From Arenicola marina (taxonomy: Eukaryota; Annelida; Polychaeta; Arenicolidae): DNA of 64,000 nt. A model generated the notes under the pieces. That model had not been told where the DNA came from. It worked only from the letters and a program-made list of their open reading frames with translations, and did no database searches. The translations under genes were made by a program, and so were the position numbers. The stretch covers positions 12,512,039 through 12,576,038 of the forward strand of contig OZ025249.1 of NCBI GenBank assembly GCA_964019135.1. The letters run 5' to 3'. Below, one piece after another: positions 47,901 through 60,404 of the stretch (within the stretch, counting starts at the first letter, position 1; every line of letters begins with the position of its first letter).

Positions 47901-50900
47901 GGGATCCTTGATAGCCATAGCCCGGATCTAACCCGCGAAATCTGCAGGCCGGCGCTGGCGACATCAGGGGTGAGGGCGTGGGCCGCCGCGCCCCTCCCCA
48001 ATCCGGATCGGGCCAAGGGTTGTCCCACGCCCCGGCAGCCCGCGAAAGGTCGTCAACCAGCCGCTGCTGTTGAAGCCGGACGGCCTGCGAGAGGGGTTAG
48101 TCCTGGGCGGGGTGAAGGTGGCGCGCTCGGGTTACGCCGCCGCGGTTTTCCTCTCCCGTTCATGACAACACAGTGGTCGCTTCAAAATTCCAAACTGTTA
48201 CAAGTTACAAGTTTACAAGTTACAGTTACAAGTCACGCACCGGGCAGTCTGGGCAAACTGGGAAGACCGGAGAATCTCACAGTTCCGTCCCTAAAACTAT
48301 CCTATGTTTGGTCTAGCTATCGTACAGAATTACCAATTGAGATCCCGGACGTCCCCCCAAATTTTTGTGGTGTCCGTGGGTGGGGGTATGGACCTTGCCG
48401 TCCTTGCCCCAACCACGTACCCATCCGGGTCCGCTGATCTTGGCTTTCACGTGGTTAACTTTTGCAGCTAGTACTGGTGAACTTTATTTCTATAAGACAA
48501 CAAGTCAAGACAACTGGTCCACACCACTCTCATTGCTAGACTACTGTTCTCTCGTCCCTTCTGGATTACTCCGAGGAGCCCCGGCTCGAGCGACAGTGTA
48601 ACCCGATCTCTGGCTCTGCCGAGCCAGCCAATCAGGTGGCAGGGTGTGGGGCTTAGTGATCGGTGGCGGGAGGACCAGCTGCCGCCACCTCACGCCCGGA
48701 CACTACACATAAACCAGTCACGTGACCAGCCTGGCCCTTAGCTATGGCAAGCCGATGGCTTGTATAATATATAAGTGGTATTCATACTAAAAATACCACA
48801 TATGTACCTAGCTAATAATATATCTTCATGGCTAATTAAGTTTTATTTTCCAGTTGTTTACAGAAAAAGGTACTCTACATGTGGTCGGCACTTCCGGTGT
48901 AGCAGCGGCCTGGGGGTTCTATTACTATTTAAGTCAGTATTGTAGCTGTCACATCTCCTGGGCAGGCGACCAGCTGACCCTTCCTGATGTTCTTCCTGAG
49001 CTGCTCACACCAGTTCGCGTCACGTCAAACGACAGGTTGGCTTCCACCAATGACGTTGATTATGAATTGAGCTAGCGGTCATACCACGAGGCTATGAACT
49101 GTCGAGCTGTCATATACCAGTATTATCCTCCACTTGTGGTTTCTTGTGCCGAATAACGGTGAAATATTACCAATCGACTTTCCAATGAGACCGCTAATGT
49201 TAATTTAGAGTTTATTTGCATATAAAGGTTGCAGTGCCAGTGCGGCTGCCGGTAAATAAAACTGACTACACATTTTAAAATCGACAACGCGACATTGGGG
49301 TTGTCTTAGAATCGACATGCGACATAAGACAGCGACACGCGACATGGAACTTTTCTTAAATTCGACACGCGACATGGACCTTTTCTTAAAATCGACACGC
49401 GACATGGACCTTTTCTTAAAATCGACACGCGACATGGCTACCCCCCCTCGGGGGCCCTACAAGTGTAATGAGCGGTTTGATTCTAAGGGTTAGATTTCTA
49501 TCTGCTTGCAATGTCATTCTAATTTGTCCAGTATTTAAGGAGGAGCAAACCTTACATATGTCTAGGATATAGACATGTAGCTCATTATGTTTTTATCTTA
49601 TAGGTTCCGCTATTACCAGAATGTCTGTACTGTAAGTTACTCCTTCGTCTGGTGGAATTGGACGCGATGGGAGAGAGAAATCGACTGGATGGCTATGAAC
49701 GGCATCAACCTTCCTCTGGCCTTCAATGGACAGGAGGCCATCTGGCAGAGGGTGAGGCAGCCAGCACCCCGAAAACAAATTACTTTATATCGTTTTTTAA
49801 AATGTGAAATTGTCCCACGTTATTAAAAATTATACAGTAATGAACTGCAGTAATGGATGCTGTTTCCATTCCATTCCATTTGATTGATTTGCCCAGTTAT
49901 CGTAAATAGACTCATGGTGGTGACATGTTATATGTGAAAGTATGCACATGTTCTCGATCGTAAGTAACTTTTTAATAAACATGCATGGGAACTACCTTAT
50001 TCTATGATAATTCATAATCATTTGTGTATTGTATGTCTATGGCTCTTTGGTGGTTGGGTTTATTGTCTGAAACCTTAAAAATAATTTCAGGTGTATTTGA
50101 ATATGGGATTGACCCAGCAGGAGGTCGATGTACACTTCGGTGGGCCTGCATTTCTTGCCTGGTAAGATATTATCATATATGTATCTATAACGGTAAAATC
50201 TATTCGGACGTTTGTAAGTTTTTATAGTCTGAATAGAAGTCATCGTGGTATATGAATGTACATGTATATAAACATATCGTCAAATTATGTAGATAGTGTA
50301 TAATAAACAGGAACTGTTATATTTTTGTAAATGCAAACGTTTACTCTCACTTAACCGATGTTTAGATTATTGCTGCTTATGAATTAATAACTGCTCTACT
50401 AATGTAATGCTATTTATACTCCTACATGACTGTAATAGTGGATTGTTCGGGTTTTTTTCAAGGGCCCGGATGGGAAACGTCCAGGGATGGGGCGGACCAC
50501 TCCCCGCCACATGGCACCAACAACAGGTGGCGCTGCAACACAAGATACTGGCGCGCATGCGCTCCTTGGGCATGACCCCGGTGCTGCCCGCCTTCGCCGG
50601 TCACGTGCCGGATGCCATTGAGAGGATATTCCCACAAGTCAATGTCAGCCAATCAGGACGCTGGAATCACTTTCAGAAGCCCTTCTGCTGGTGAGATTAA
50701 TGTTTGCGTCCGTTTGTGATAAATCTAAGGGCACTTTGATGACTTCCCCTCCAGGTACCCGTGGCTCAGTGGGTATGACGCGCTGGGCTATTAACCATTG
50801 TGATCTGCTGCTTGGGGTCAAATCAAATCAGGTATAATCGTAAAATGACGCCATCTTGCACGTGTAATAAATGTTTTTGCGAGTATTCAAGTTTCATAAA

Positions 50901-53900
50901 TGTTTTTTTGGGGCTACGATTTATTTTTCTTTAGCTTGTGTAATGTTCATTCATTAACTGTCGTCTTGCTATGCTGGCTGTAGCACGTTGGTATTGGATG
51001 CTGAGGATCCGCTCTTTGCAGAAATAGGGCGTGCGTTTCTGTACGAGGTGAGTATATTCTGTTTGGTTCGTTTAGCATTCCATTTATAGGCCATCAATTA
51101 AAAACGTGCTGACGTCAAAATATTATGAGCGCATGCTTGTGCAATATACTTCACCTGGTTGCGTATACAAGTTCTATTGTATGATCCTTTGCGGCTGAGG
51201 ATGAATTCATTAATGAATCTCAACAACTTCTGGTCCTTGTAAATTAATAACCGATCATATCTGTTGATTGCAGTAATACTCATATTCAAACCTACCGATA
51301 TTTAATAATACAGATATGCATTATACCTGGTTACTTTTGATTTAAGAGATTGTTAAGACATTGTTTGGGATATAATGCTCATCGGGTAGACGAGACATAT
51401 ATATATATACGTACCATGTAGATACTAACCGATATGCAATGTCTCCTATAAGAATCTACTATTGCCGTTCTCACGATTCATGTCTCTCTGATTTTTCTAT
51501 CTATATTTTCATCCACAGTACATTAAAGAGTTTGGCACCGATCATATCTACAATGCGGATACTTTCAATGAAATGACACCAGCATCTGGGTGAGTTCTGT
51601 GCACGTTAAGCTTTCGCCACGTGTGCCTATTCGTTTGTCTAACGTACTGGAGCGGCCTTGCTGGATGTGATATGTTTGACTCTACGACTAAAGATACCAT
51701 GTAAGACCCACTAACAGGGCGTATGCCGGTTTCCTGTGTTTCAGTTCCCCGAGTTACTTGCGGTCTGTTGGGAACGCCGTTTACAATGCTATGTTGGCCG
51801 GAGACAACAAGGCCATATGGTACGGATTACTTCTTTTAACAGTATCAATTTTCATTTTACATATTCCACTTTTCTGGTGTATGATTGCACAATCTTTAGA
51901 CAACAGTTTATTTTGAAGAGATTGTTGTGGAGAGTTATAATTTGCATTTAAGTGTTCCAAAAGGAAAGTATCGGATATGATTTGGTTATGTGTTTCAGGG
52001 TGAATACATGTATTTAGAGAACCTAAATTGTTGCATGTGATCGTAACTTTTTGGTTTTGTGTTTCAGGTTGATGCAAGGTTGGCTTTTTCGCGCTCCATT
52101 CTGGAATACGCATCGAGCCAAAGCCCTTCTTACCTCTGTACCAAAGGTTGGACATTTTTATCGTATCGTATGGTGTTATAATGTATACTAATTTAGCTTT
52201 ATATGTGTTTTTATCTACTAAGAACCATTATTTCTATTTAAATTATTAAAAACAATTCTCATGGAAAATATTACTACTGATGAAGATATGAGCATATTGT
52301 AGTGCTTCAATGCTCGTTTCTGTTACAGGGTCACATGATCGTCCTCGACTTATTCTCTGAGGTCTTCCCACTGTATAAACAACTCGAGTCGTTCTATGGA
52401 CAGCCGTTCATTTGGTGTATGTTGCATAATTTCGGCGGAACTATCGCGATGTATGGAGTCATAGACAGCGTCAATGAGGTAGGTGATATGTTTCTTATGC
52501 TCATTAATGCCCTACCAAGTTTCAGAATCAATAGTGCATATTCTCTGCTAATTGTTAAAGTACGTGTCTATGCAATGTATGTATATGGCAACGATTGTCT
52601 ATGGACGGTCGTACCTTTGACCTTTGCGAGTCGCCATAAAATAACGCTCACGGTGGTTTCTTCCCCAGGGTCCGGCCATTGCCAGGGCTTATCCAAACAG
52701 CACCATGGTGGGAATAGGCTTAACGCCAGAGGGAATTAACCAGAACAACGTAATGTACGAATTCATGTTGGAAAACTCCTGGAGACCACAGCCAAGAAAC
52801 GTCAGTCAGTGGTAAGATCACATAACATAAAAAAGTAGTAGATTACAATAAAGTGTAATTCAGCATGACTATTAATGACATGTGTACCATAAATTCACGC
52901 GTAAGGGGCATTGTAGATTGCTTCATCAAGATTGCACTTTTTAGAAGCAAATGATTCATTCAATTAATCTCCGTCGGTCATGACTTTATCGGTGTCCTTG
53001 TCATCGAAGATAATTATTCTGTGAACTGTTAAGGAATATTATAACTTGTTCTTCATTCGATCAACAATGACTTTATCGCCATTGACGGCTCCTAGCTACT
53101 ATATAACTCGCTGATGGTTTGCTTGTCATGGCTTACACAGGGTGTCCGACTACGCTGCTCGCAGATATGGCGTCCAAAATCCTGACGTAGACCGCGCCTG
53201 GCAGATCCTCAAGGTCAGTTCACATCAATTTCAGTGAAGTAGTGGCAAGAAGTACGTACGGTACCCTTAATATGACTTGCTTTCGCTTTTACGACTGGTT
53301 TCTCCATTACTTTCGTGCGCCGCATATAACATTAATATTCTAGACACCTCAACTACACGTTTTATGGCGTTCACTAGAAAAAGTCAACTTGTTAAGATAT
53401 TGTCTAAAGTTATTACTTTAGTTTTGACTTTTGACACTTTTCTGTGAACGATTTGTTTTTTTATGTAGTTTCTTTGTTTGACCTCCGACAGCGTGGAGTG
53501 TACAACTGCAGTACGGGGTACACAGACCATTCACATGACGTGCTCTTTGTCTCGCGACCTAAATTTGACCTTCAACAAATCGTGAGTGCTGCATGTGATG
53601 TCTGCGAGTGAGTGGTGTGTATGTGTGGGGGCGGGGGGCGGGGGATGAATTCTATTCTGATTGTTTTTTAAGCTTAATATATAAGCGTTCAGGAGTTGTT
53701 CTTACGACTCGATTGAATTTCGCGCATGCAACTAACGACGCCCCAATATATCAAATTTTAATGAGGCTGTTTCAAGTTAACATAAAGGAGCTCAACATTT
53801 AGTTTATTCACTACCCATCGACCATCGTTCTATTAAAAATAATGGAACTCGTATTGCCTACGTGTTTGTTTTGTGACTGACAACTCTCGCCGCAGATGTG

Positions 53901-56315
53901 GTACGATTCCCTTGAATTCTTCCATGGCTGGGACCTGTTCATTAAGGCAGCAAGAGACATATCAGTAGCTCGCAGTCCTCTATTTCGGTAAGTCTGCAGA
54001 ACACACATTGTCACATTTTATACCATATACTTCTGAAAGTTGCTTACTCGAGGTCGTACAACAGTTTCGGATGTCTTGCAAAGTTTGCACCTGAATAACG
54101 TCAGTACAATACATGTAATGTAGAACTCTTTCTTTGCTCAGAACTTATTTTTCACTCCGTAGGTACGACTTGGTCGATGTTACCCGCCAAGCGCTCCAGG
54201 TGACGGCCACCTTCTACTACTCCCAGATTACGAGTGCTTACAGGGCCCAGGACATCGACAATGTCTTGTACGTGTCTGCTGGATGCTAAAACCTTTTTGA
54301 TGTGGTCTGGATAATGAGCGACGAACCTCTTGGAACAATTCTTGGTGATATATCTGAATTGAATAGATTGTGTCTGGTGCAAAGTTATACAAATAATAAT
54401 ACAATTATACAAAGTAATATAACAATATGGAATGAATGAATTCCTATATTAAATAAGGCGTATCTTGCAAGATTGTAACCTTTCGGTATTAGAGTTACGT
54501 ATGACACATAACACGGGATACTATAATTTATGGCCTGCAACGTTCTTTGCTTGAGACAACATTCCAACAGTTGATCGTGAACGAATCATCATGCATTATA
54601 GCATCAGAGAATATAACCGCATGTATACTCTTTTGGATCAACAGAGACAGTGGCCAGAATTTGTTTAAGTTACTTTCTGACCTTGATGTTGTTCTGGCCA
54701 CGGATGAACATTTCCTTCTGGGTCGTTGGCTTGAATCCAGCAAGGCTCTGGCCACCACACAAGCAGAGCAAAAACTATACGAGTTGAACGCCCGAGCACA
54801 AATCACAACGTGGGGACCCAGGGGAGAGGTAGGATATTCTTTCATGCTTCCCTTTGGCCGAAAAACACAACATGAATCTAAATATTTGACGGATGCAAAT
54901 GATGTATTGGTTACCTGTTCAACCGAATAACGTAGATTGGTTGAGCTTAAAGCTTCATTTAATAGAGTATCCTATGGGTGTCCAACTCCACGTGTAAGGG
55001 TTGATATATATGTTCCTGTATTTATCTGTACTCGACGAATGTTTACTTTCAAGTAATGCATATATGTTTACGCCTTCCGTTGAAGATCCTGGATTATGGA
55101 AATAAAGAATGGGCGGGATTGGTGAAGAGGTAAGACCGCCATCGAACCAGGTGGTAACATATTACCAGCGATATTAGTAAGAATTGGTAGAAAGTAATAC
55201 CTTATATTCTTAAGTATTATTTATGTTTTTTTTTTGTTATATTTATTGCATTACGAGTTTCCACGATCTATTTATTTGTATGGATGGACTGCTGCTGGTT
55301 GGGGCTACTGGTTGGGGCCACAGTGCAAATACGGTGAGGAGAAATGGGATAAATAATCGGGAGACACAACACTATCGGCTGGGACAGTTCGTGTCTATTG
55401 TACAGGTTACGGTGAAACCCAGTCACAGAGTCTGAGCTTTACACTGTTTTCTTCAGTTACTACCGACCTCGATGGGAGCTGTTTGTAATAGAGCTGATCA
55501 AGTCTCTGCTGGAGGTAGGTTACCACTGAAGGGTTGGGGGGAGCAATGATAGTAACGAGTTGTCTGGCTCTCCACCTCTAACCTAACCTGTCTCAGCTGG
55601 ACGGAAAATAATCGGTCAATCGTCTATATTTTGTTGCTGTGGCAAAAGCTTGTGATCCGATGAAGCAGTAACCTATGCCCGCCATCTTGTTTTTCAGAAA
55701 AAGTCATTCGATCAGTCGCGTTTCAATGAGAACGTCTTTCTACAAGTTGAACAGCCCTTCATCCTGGACAGAACGATATTTGCTAATACGACAACGGGTA
55801 TGATTTCCAGTAAATGCTTAAATGTTGCGAAAGCGCCAAATCATGAATAATTGACCCGTCTGTGCAAGACAAGGGCAGATTAAGTCAATCAAATAGTATT
55901 TAATATGGCGTTCTCATATGATAACTGAACACACTGAGGTATTTAAAATCAGATGTGACGGAGAAACGTGTTCAATATATGTAGTCCTATATGGAATATT
56001 ATTTTGTTTAACGTTAAATATTAAATTATCTAAGAGCAGGCGAGCTGATTCCGATTGTAACTTAAATATATATGTATTACCGGTGACGAGGATATAGATA
56101 GATCAACTAATTCCAGGTCATACGTGCTGGACTGATATCTTTCTGTAGGAGACCAGATTGAAGCCTGCCTGGCCGTACACCAAAAGTACAGGACAATGAT
56201 GTCACAACATGCGCATTTCTTCCGCCGACTGCCGCGTTTTGAGCCAGAAGGGAAATCGGTTCACAGAGGGAGTTACTGGTTGGATGAACGGGAGATTACA
56301 GCGAGCCTACCATAG
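44995..56315 (+). CDS. NAGLU: Alpha-N-acetylglucosaminidase, copy B (GH89)
   Basis: Coding exons: 44,995-45,067; 45,326-45,483; 48,854-49,035; 49,604-49,751; 50,091-50,161; 50,463-50,690; 50,984-51,047; 51,519-51,589; 51,745-51,819; 52,068-52,146; 52,329-52,478; 52,669-52,811; 53,141-53,213; 53,492-53,581; 53,896-53,987; 54,163-54,267; 54,645-54,828; 55,086-55,129; 55,457-55,514; 55,698-55,797; 56,149-56,315. All junctions are GT-AG and in frame: 784 aa. Signal peptide about residues 1-23 ([20 protein letters not shown]). Catalytic residues by comparison with the human enzyme: Glu326 in FNEM and Glu454 in TPEGI. Sequons NVS, NST and NCS are all kept. Exon lengths equal copy A except the first, the 90-bp exon 14 (87 in A) and the last. 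A 3-kb insertion sits in its second intron. AATAAA at 56,864 is a candidate poly(A) signal. Likely a soluble lysosomal heparan sulfate hydrolase like copy A. Confidence 0.94.
45750..48780. mobile_element. Insertion region in NAGLU-B intron, possibly an old retroelement
   Basis: The NAGLU-A counterpart intron is about 0.5 kb, this one 3.4 kb, and the extra DNA is GC-richer than its surroundings. Near 45,930 a TTTGGCGCCCGCG stretch resembles a tRNA primer-binding site of LTR elements. Just before it is a tRNA/SINE-like segment (about 45,835-45,890, GGTTCGAATCC). I could not define terminal repeats or recognise any protein domain, so the assignment is weak; it reads as a decayed or composite fossil with many breaks. 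Confidence 0.35.
49265..49440. repeat. 30-bp tandem repeat in a NAGLU-B intron
   Basis: About five units containing CGACACGCGACATGGACCTT and TTCTTAAAAT, the outer ones diverged. Confidence 0.9.
50752..50826 (+). mobile_element. tRNA-like SINE head in a NAGLU-B intron
   Basis: CGTGGCTCAGTGGGTATGA (A-box region) and GGGGTCAAATC (decayed B-box) about 45 nt apart. No matching acceptor stem for a true tRNA. Confidence 0.45.
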
Positions 56316-57224
56316 CTACAACAGCCATAAACAAGTGCACAAGTAATGGTGGCAGCGGGAATCGCGCCGCAACAGCAAAACCATCGTACTGTCGTTGCAG
56401 ATTCTTCATTCCAGTCGTCATGCACTTTGACATATATTAAGGCTTAACTTTGTTAAGGTGTTGTATAATGTTGCTGAGTCATACTGTTACTGGAGATTCT
56501 GTATGCTTTACCATTTTCCGGGTTTTAATATGGACTCTCGACTTATTTAAAATGAACTGAACCAGTATGGCACGATATAGCCTTACAGGCTGAAAGTGCC
56601 GTCAAGCCCCAATCATATCAAATCAACCGTATGCTTTACCAAAGTTACTCAATCATAATGAGATATTTATTGGTTCATCAAAAGGCTCATATATTGATTT
56701 TAATTTGAAAATGAGATTATACGTACAAATGATAAATTTGTCTGTGTACACATTATTCATGTGATGACAAATTTTGAAGAAAACTAGATGATTTGCTTTC
56801 TTGCACGATTATTGGGTTTAGGTACACCGTGATATTTTTATACGTTTTTAAAGAGAAATTTACAATAAAATGTTGAGAAAAGAATTTTGCATACACGTAT
56901 CTGCTTTCAAGCTTCGTTGAAACATTACTGAGACATATCATCGCGTGAGATACTTTAGTCCCGCGTTTGAATTCATTCTCTAAAGAAACAAACAACTTCT
57001 ATTAACAACATAATTTATTCACCAGTCTCAATTCACAGGCAGGTCTCAGCTTAGTGAGCGGTTAGCCACGCAATGAATCACACAAACGTATTCGTATTGC
57101 GTTCTTCAGTAGAACGTTCACCCACGCCGTAACCTTAGTCATCAGCCGTGGCGTGTGTTTGTTGTTTCCCGACGTCCAGCCCTATGTTCCCCCTAGGGAG
57201 CGTCCTAGGCATGCAGGGGTGGTT
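56316..57224. other. Convergent intergenic region, NAGLU-B and NDUFB6 3' ends
   Basis: About 0.9 kb between two facing stop codons. Candidate poly(A) signals: AATAAA at 56,864 (plus, for NAGLU-B) and AATAAA read on the minus strand at 57,014-57,019 (for NDUFB6). No other feature seen. Confidence 0.5.
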
Positions 57225-60200
57225 TCAGTCTGACACGCTCGACGTGCGGAGGTCAAGGAGCACGTTCCTCTGCTTGAAGCCGCGGTCAAACCACTCGTCG
57301 TCCGGCTTGGCGGGGCCCTCGGGGTAACCCTCGTCTCCCTGGAAACCAACGCCTCGAGATGGTAGTACAAGTGACTTCATCATCGTAGTTCTGCACATGC
57401 CTGCGCGAACCATTGCTTCAGTATAGCTCTAACGGTTACTAGTTTCTTAGTAACAAAAACACAGCTGCTTGCCAAAATACAAGTACCTGATTTTATGTTC
57501 TATACCTACCGGGAGTATTCTTCCTTTGGAAACCCATGTATACCAGCCATTCTTCGTTGTCCAGTCCTACAGAAACATCAAATAATAAAGGAGATAACGA
57601 ATATAATCTAATATTTTAATAAGACATCACAGTATTGACATATCAATAGTGTGCTCAAAGTTAGCATCATGCTTTTATCCAATGCACATCCAGATTCTAA
57701 GATTTTCCAATCTTTCGTACAAACCCTGTAAATGGTTTAAAGTCTAGGACTGACATGCGACATTAGTTTGTCTTCCTGTCAATGCTATCTACATCTATCT
57801 GTAGCCTCCTGTAATAATTAACATTGGACTTATGTCATTACATATATTTTGTACTATTGTGCAGTAGTTACTACCTACTGTAACTGAAACTTTACACGTT
57901 ACTTGTTTCTTCTTGTCTTTTGTTCTATAAATAACAAGTTCTTAAAACTGAAAGCCAAAGTAAACACTTACGTTTTCATGATATTTCATATGGTAGTAAA
58001 TACCATATGCCACTGCAATGCTGAAGCAGGCACGGGGCACATACCATCGGCTGGATCCACTCATCTCCTTAGTCTGGAAATAGTAATTAGATATGCTTTG
58101 CAGACAGATGTGGCAAATAAATCAAAACTTAATATTGAATTATATTGTGTTTAATTGTAATGCCAATATCAGAAATATATCTATGGAAGTATTTTAATTA
58201 ACTTTTTCAAACTTATGATCAAAGTTATTAAGCTTAGTTACTCTCGACAAAATGCAAACAAGCTATAGCTAGGCCATACTGATTATGGCCAGGTGCAATT
58301 AAGGAAACTCAAAATTGAAGCAGACATTTGAAATGCATACAATGTATATGCTAATGGTATTTGTCATATTATTACATGTGTCCATGATCATGGAAGCCAC
58401 ATTGAAAATTTCAGGTGAATCGGATATCCTGTTGTGGAGTAATGACAGAAAAATCGTGCTGAAAAGGCAATTTTTAGAGCTACTAGCCGCCCCGCAAGCG
58501 GAATAAGCGAAAGAAATAACAGTATGACAGTATTTAGGTTTATACGTCAAATAGTAGCAGGCAGAAGGTAGACATTGGGCAGAAATAATATCGATAATAA
58601 TATTGACCGGGAGCTACTGAATAACGGGACATAAATGTTAAGGATAATTTCAACATATATGATAATTAGAATTATTTCTGTACGTCTGTCTTTAACGACA
58701 CGCATCTGCTCAGTTATTTTGCGCATGTTTGTTGATTATAAATGAATGTTATAGTTTCAACATATATGATAATTAGAATTGTTTCTGTACGTCAGTCTTT
58801 AACGACACGCGTCCGCTCAGTTATTTTGCGCATGTTTGTTGATTACAAATGAATGTTATAATTTCAACATATACGATAATTAGAATTGTTTATGTACATC
58901 GGTCTTTAACGTCACGCTTCCGGTACTATATTGGTACAGATTGCATCTAGACATGTAGTTGTTATTCCAACCGAGATACATATACGCCATGTATACATTT
59001 TTGTCAGCGTGCTTTAGCTGCAATTTGCGTATTCTGTACTGGATACAATAATACTTGAAAATTGTAGAGGCTCGAACATGCCACATTTCCATAAAAGTTG
59101 GTGAACGATAGCTGTTGTCGTTAAGTCAGTAGAGGGTACGAACAAAAACAGAAGTGCATAAACCTTAAGTCTAGCGGGTGCCGGTGGGCGGGGGGGGCGG
59201 GCCAGTAAAGCCGGAGTCTGATGAATGTCGATGGGGCGTGGGGCTGCAGGAGTCGGGTGGATGGGTGTGGGGGATGAGCAGATGAGCAGAGAGGAATCCA
59301 GTAACCCTGGTTGGTGTGGGTGGAATTGGATACTGCCGTGACTGATGTTAAGAGTAGCGTATTATAGGTTTCCCGGGCAGAGTTTCCCGGGGCGGAGTTC
59401 GTTCTCTTGCTACTAATGGAAAGTTGTGAAAGCGAGACAGTACGAGATTTGTTTGTTTTGATGACGGTTCAGGCGATAAGGCGTTGGGAGAAATATTATT
59501 ACTGTTGGCACCAAGCCAGGTAGCCCGCCGCAGGCCGCGGGATAAGGTGATAAGCACCCAGCGGTTGTGTTGACACATGTGATAGCTTTGACACATCTAA
59601 GAGCGACGACTGGATATTAATAAGTTCTCATGGCGTAGGTTCTCAAGGCGGCTGCTGGTGCCAATGGGCTCTTGCATGCCGCGGCATAGTGGGACAGACA
59701 GCTTCATTTTATTAGTATAGATTTGCGTGACATTTATCAATTTTTTTATACAAGGCAGAAAGGTTGCACCAAGCAAATGTCGAAACTTTTCCTATAGATC
59801 TATCCTGTTACACTGAATATTTATGCAACACTGTATGTACTATGGGCCTGCATGATATGGCCTCATACATATACGAAATAAACTTTAGCACATTTCTGAT
59901 CCCGTTTGAGGCAGAACTAAAAGATTTACCATGAAAAGTGGGCCCCCCAACCCACTTACCAAGAATGGTGTGACCATCCGAAAAAAGCCATTCCAAGGTG
60001 CGCTGTAGACTCTTCTAAATGGGTTTCTGGGAGTAAGCTCCGGGATGTTTCGAGGTTCGTTTGGGGCCAGCTCTTGATCCAGCACCCACTGTTTACGAAG
60101 CGCTCTCTGTGCTGGAGTCATGCCTCCATCGGCCAGTCGTTGACGTTCATGGGGAAATGGCTCTATGCTGAAAGGGGGCAGCTTGTTTCCACGCCATTCG

Positions 60201-60322
60201 TCGTGGCGAAACAGTCTGGCATCACGATCCAAACTTTCTTTCAAAAGCTTATTGTACTTTTCTATGGCAGCCCGATCCACCTGGGCCGGGGACAGGATTT
60301 CTGAGGTCCCCTTGTCCGCCAT
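57225..60322 (-). CDS. NDUFB6: NADH dehydrogenase 1 beta subcomplex subunit 6 (complex I B17)
   Basis: Accessory subunit in the membrane arm of mitochondrial complex I. Coding exons: 60,322-59,960; 58,073-57,972; 57,566-57,510; 57,338-57,225. All introns are phase 0 and the product is 211 aa. Family blocks: LRKQWVLDQELAPNEP (human LRRRWLKDQELSPREP), NPFRRVYSAPWN, a membrane segment in exon 2 ending YYHMKYH (human HYYMKYHV), and GRILPGDEGYPEG (human RIFPGDTILETGE). It is longer than human NDUFB6 (128 aa) because about 65 residues precede the conserved MTPAQRALRKQW. The first ATG is preferred: it sits in AAACATGGCGGA, close to the TISU context common in short-leader mitochondrial genes, and the frame is open through the extension. 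It lies tail-to-tail with NAGLU-B. Confidence 0.87.
58646..58920. repeat. 107-bp tandem repeat, 2.5 copies
   Basis: Copies begin at about 58,647, 58,754 and 58,861 with TTTCAACATATATGATAATT, and include TTTAACGACACGC and CTCAGTTATTTTGCGCATG. Located in the first intron of NDUFB6. Confidence 0.93.
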
Positions 60323-60326
60323 GTTT
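60315..60326 (-). promoter_or_regulatory. TISU-like start context of NDUFB6
   Basis: Minus strand AAACATGGCGGA agrees with the TISU consensus SAASATGGCGGC at 10 of 12 positions. TISU combines a YY1 site with an initiator for genes with very short 5' UTRs, many of them mitochondrial. The match supports both the start choice and a transcription start very near the ATG. Confidence 0.5.
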
Positions 60327-60346
60327 GCAGTCCAAGGTCACCCGTA

Positions 60347-60404
60347 CTGCCACCTAGCGAATGAAACAAAACTAAACCATCGTTTAGAGATCGCTAGATG
60401 GCAG
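60347..60404. promoter_or_regulatory. Two opposed CTCF-like motifs upstream of NDUFB6
   Basis: 60,347-60,359 (minus) reads CGCTAGGTGGCAG and 60,392-60,404 (plus) reads CGCTAGATGGCAG. Each fits CASYAGRKGGCRS at 12 of 13 positions with the same mismatch. They point away from each other with a 32-bp gap. Together they also form an imperfect inverted repeat. Confidence 0.45.

Noticed and set aside
47775-48437. 220-codon plus-strand frame in the NAGLU-B intron insertion
   Set aside because: No recognisable domain, biased composition, and inside a probable decayed mobile element; not supported as a gene.
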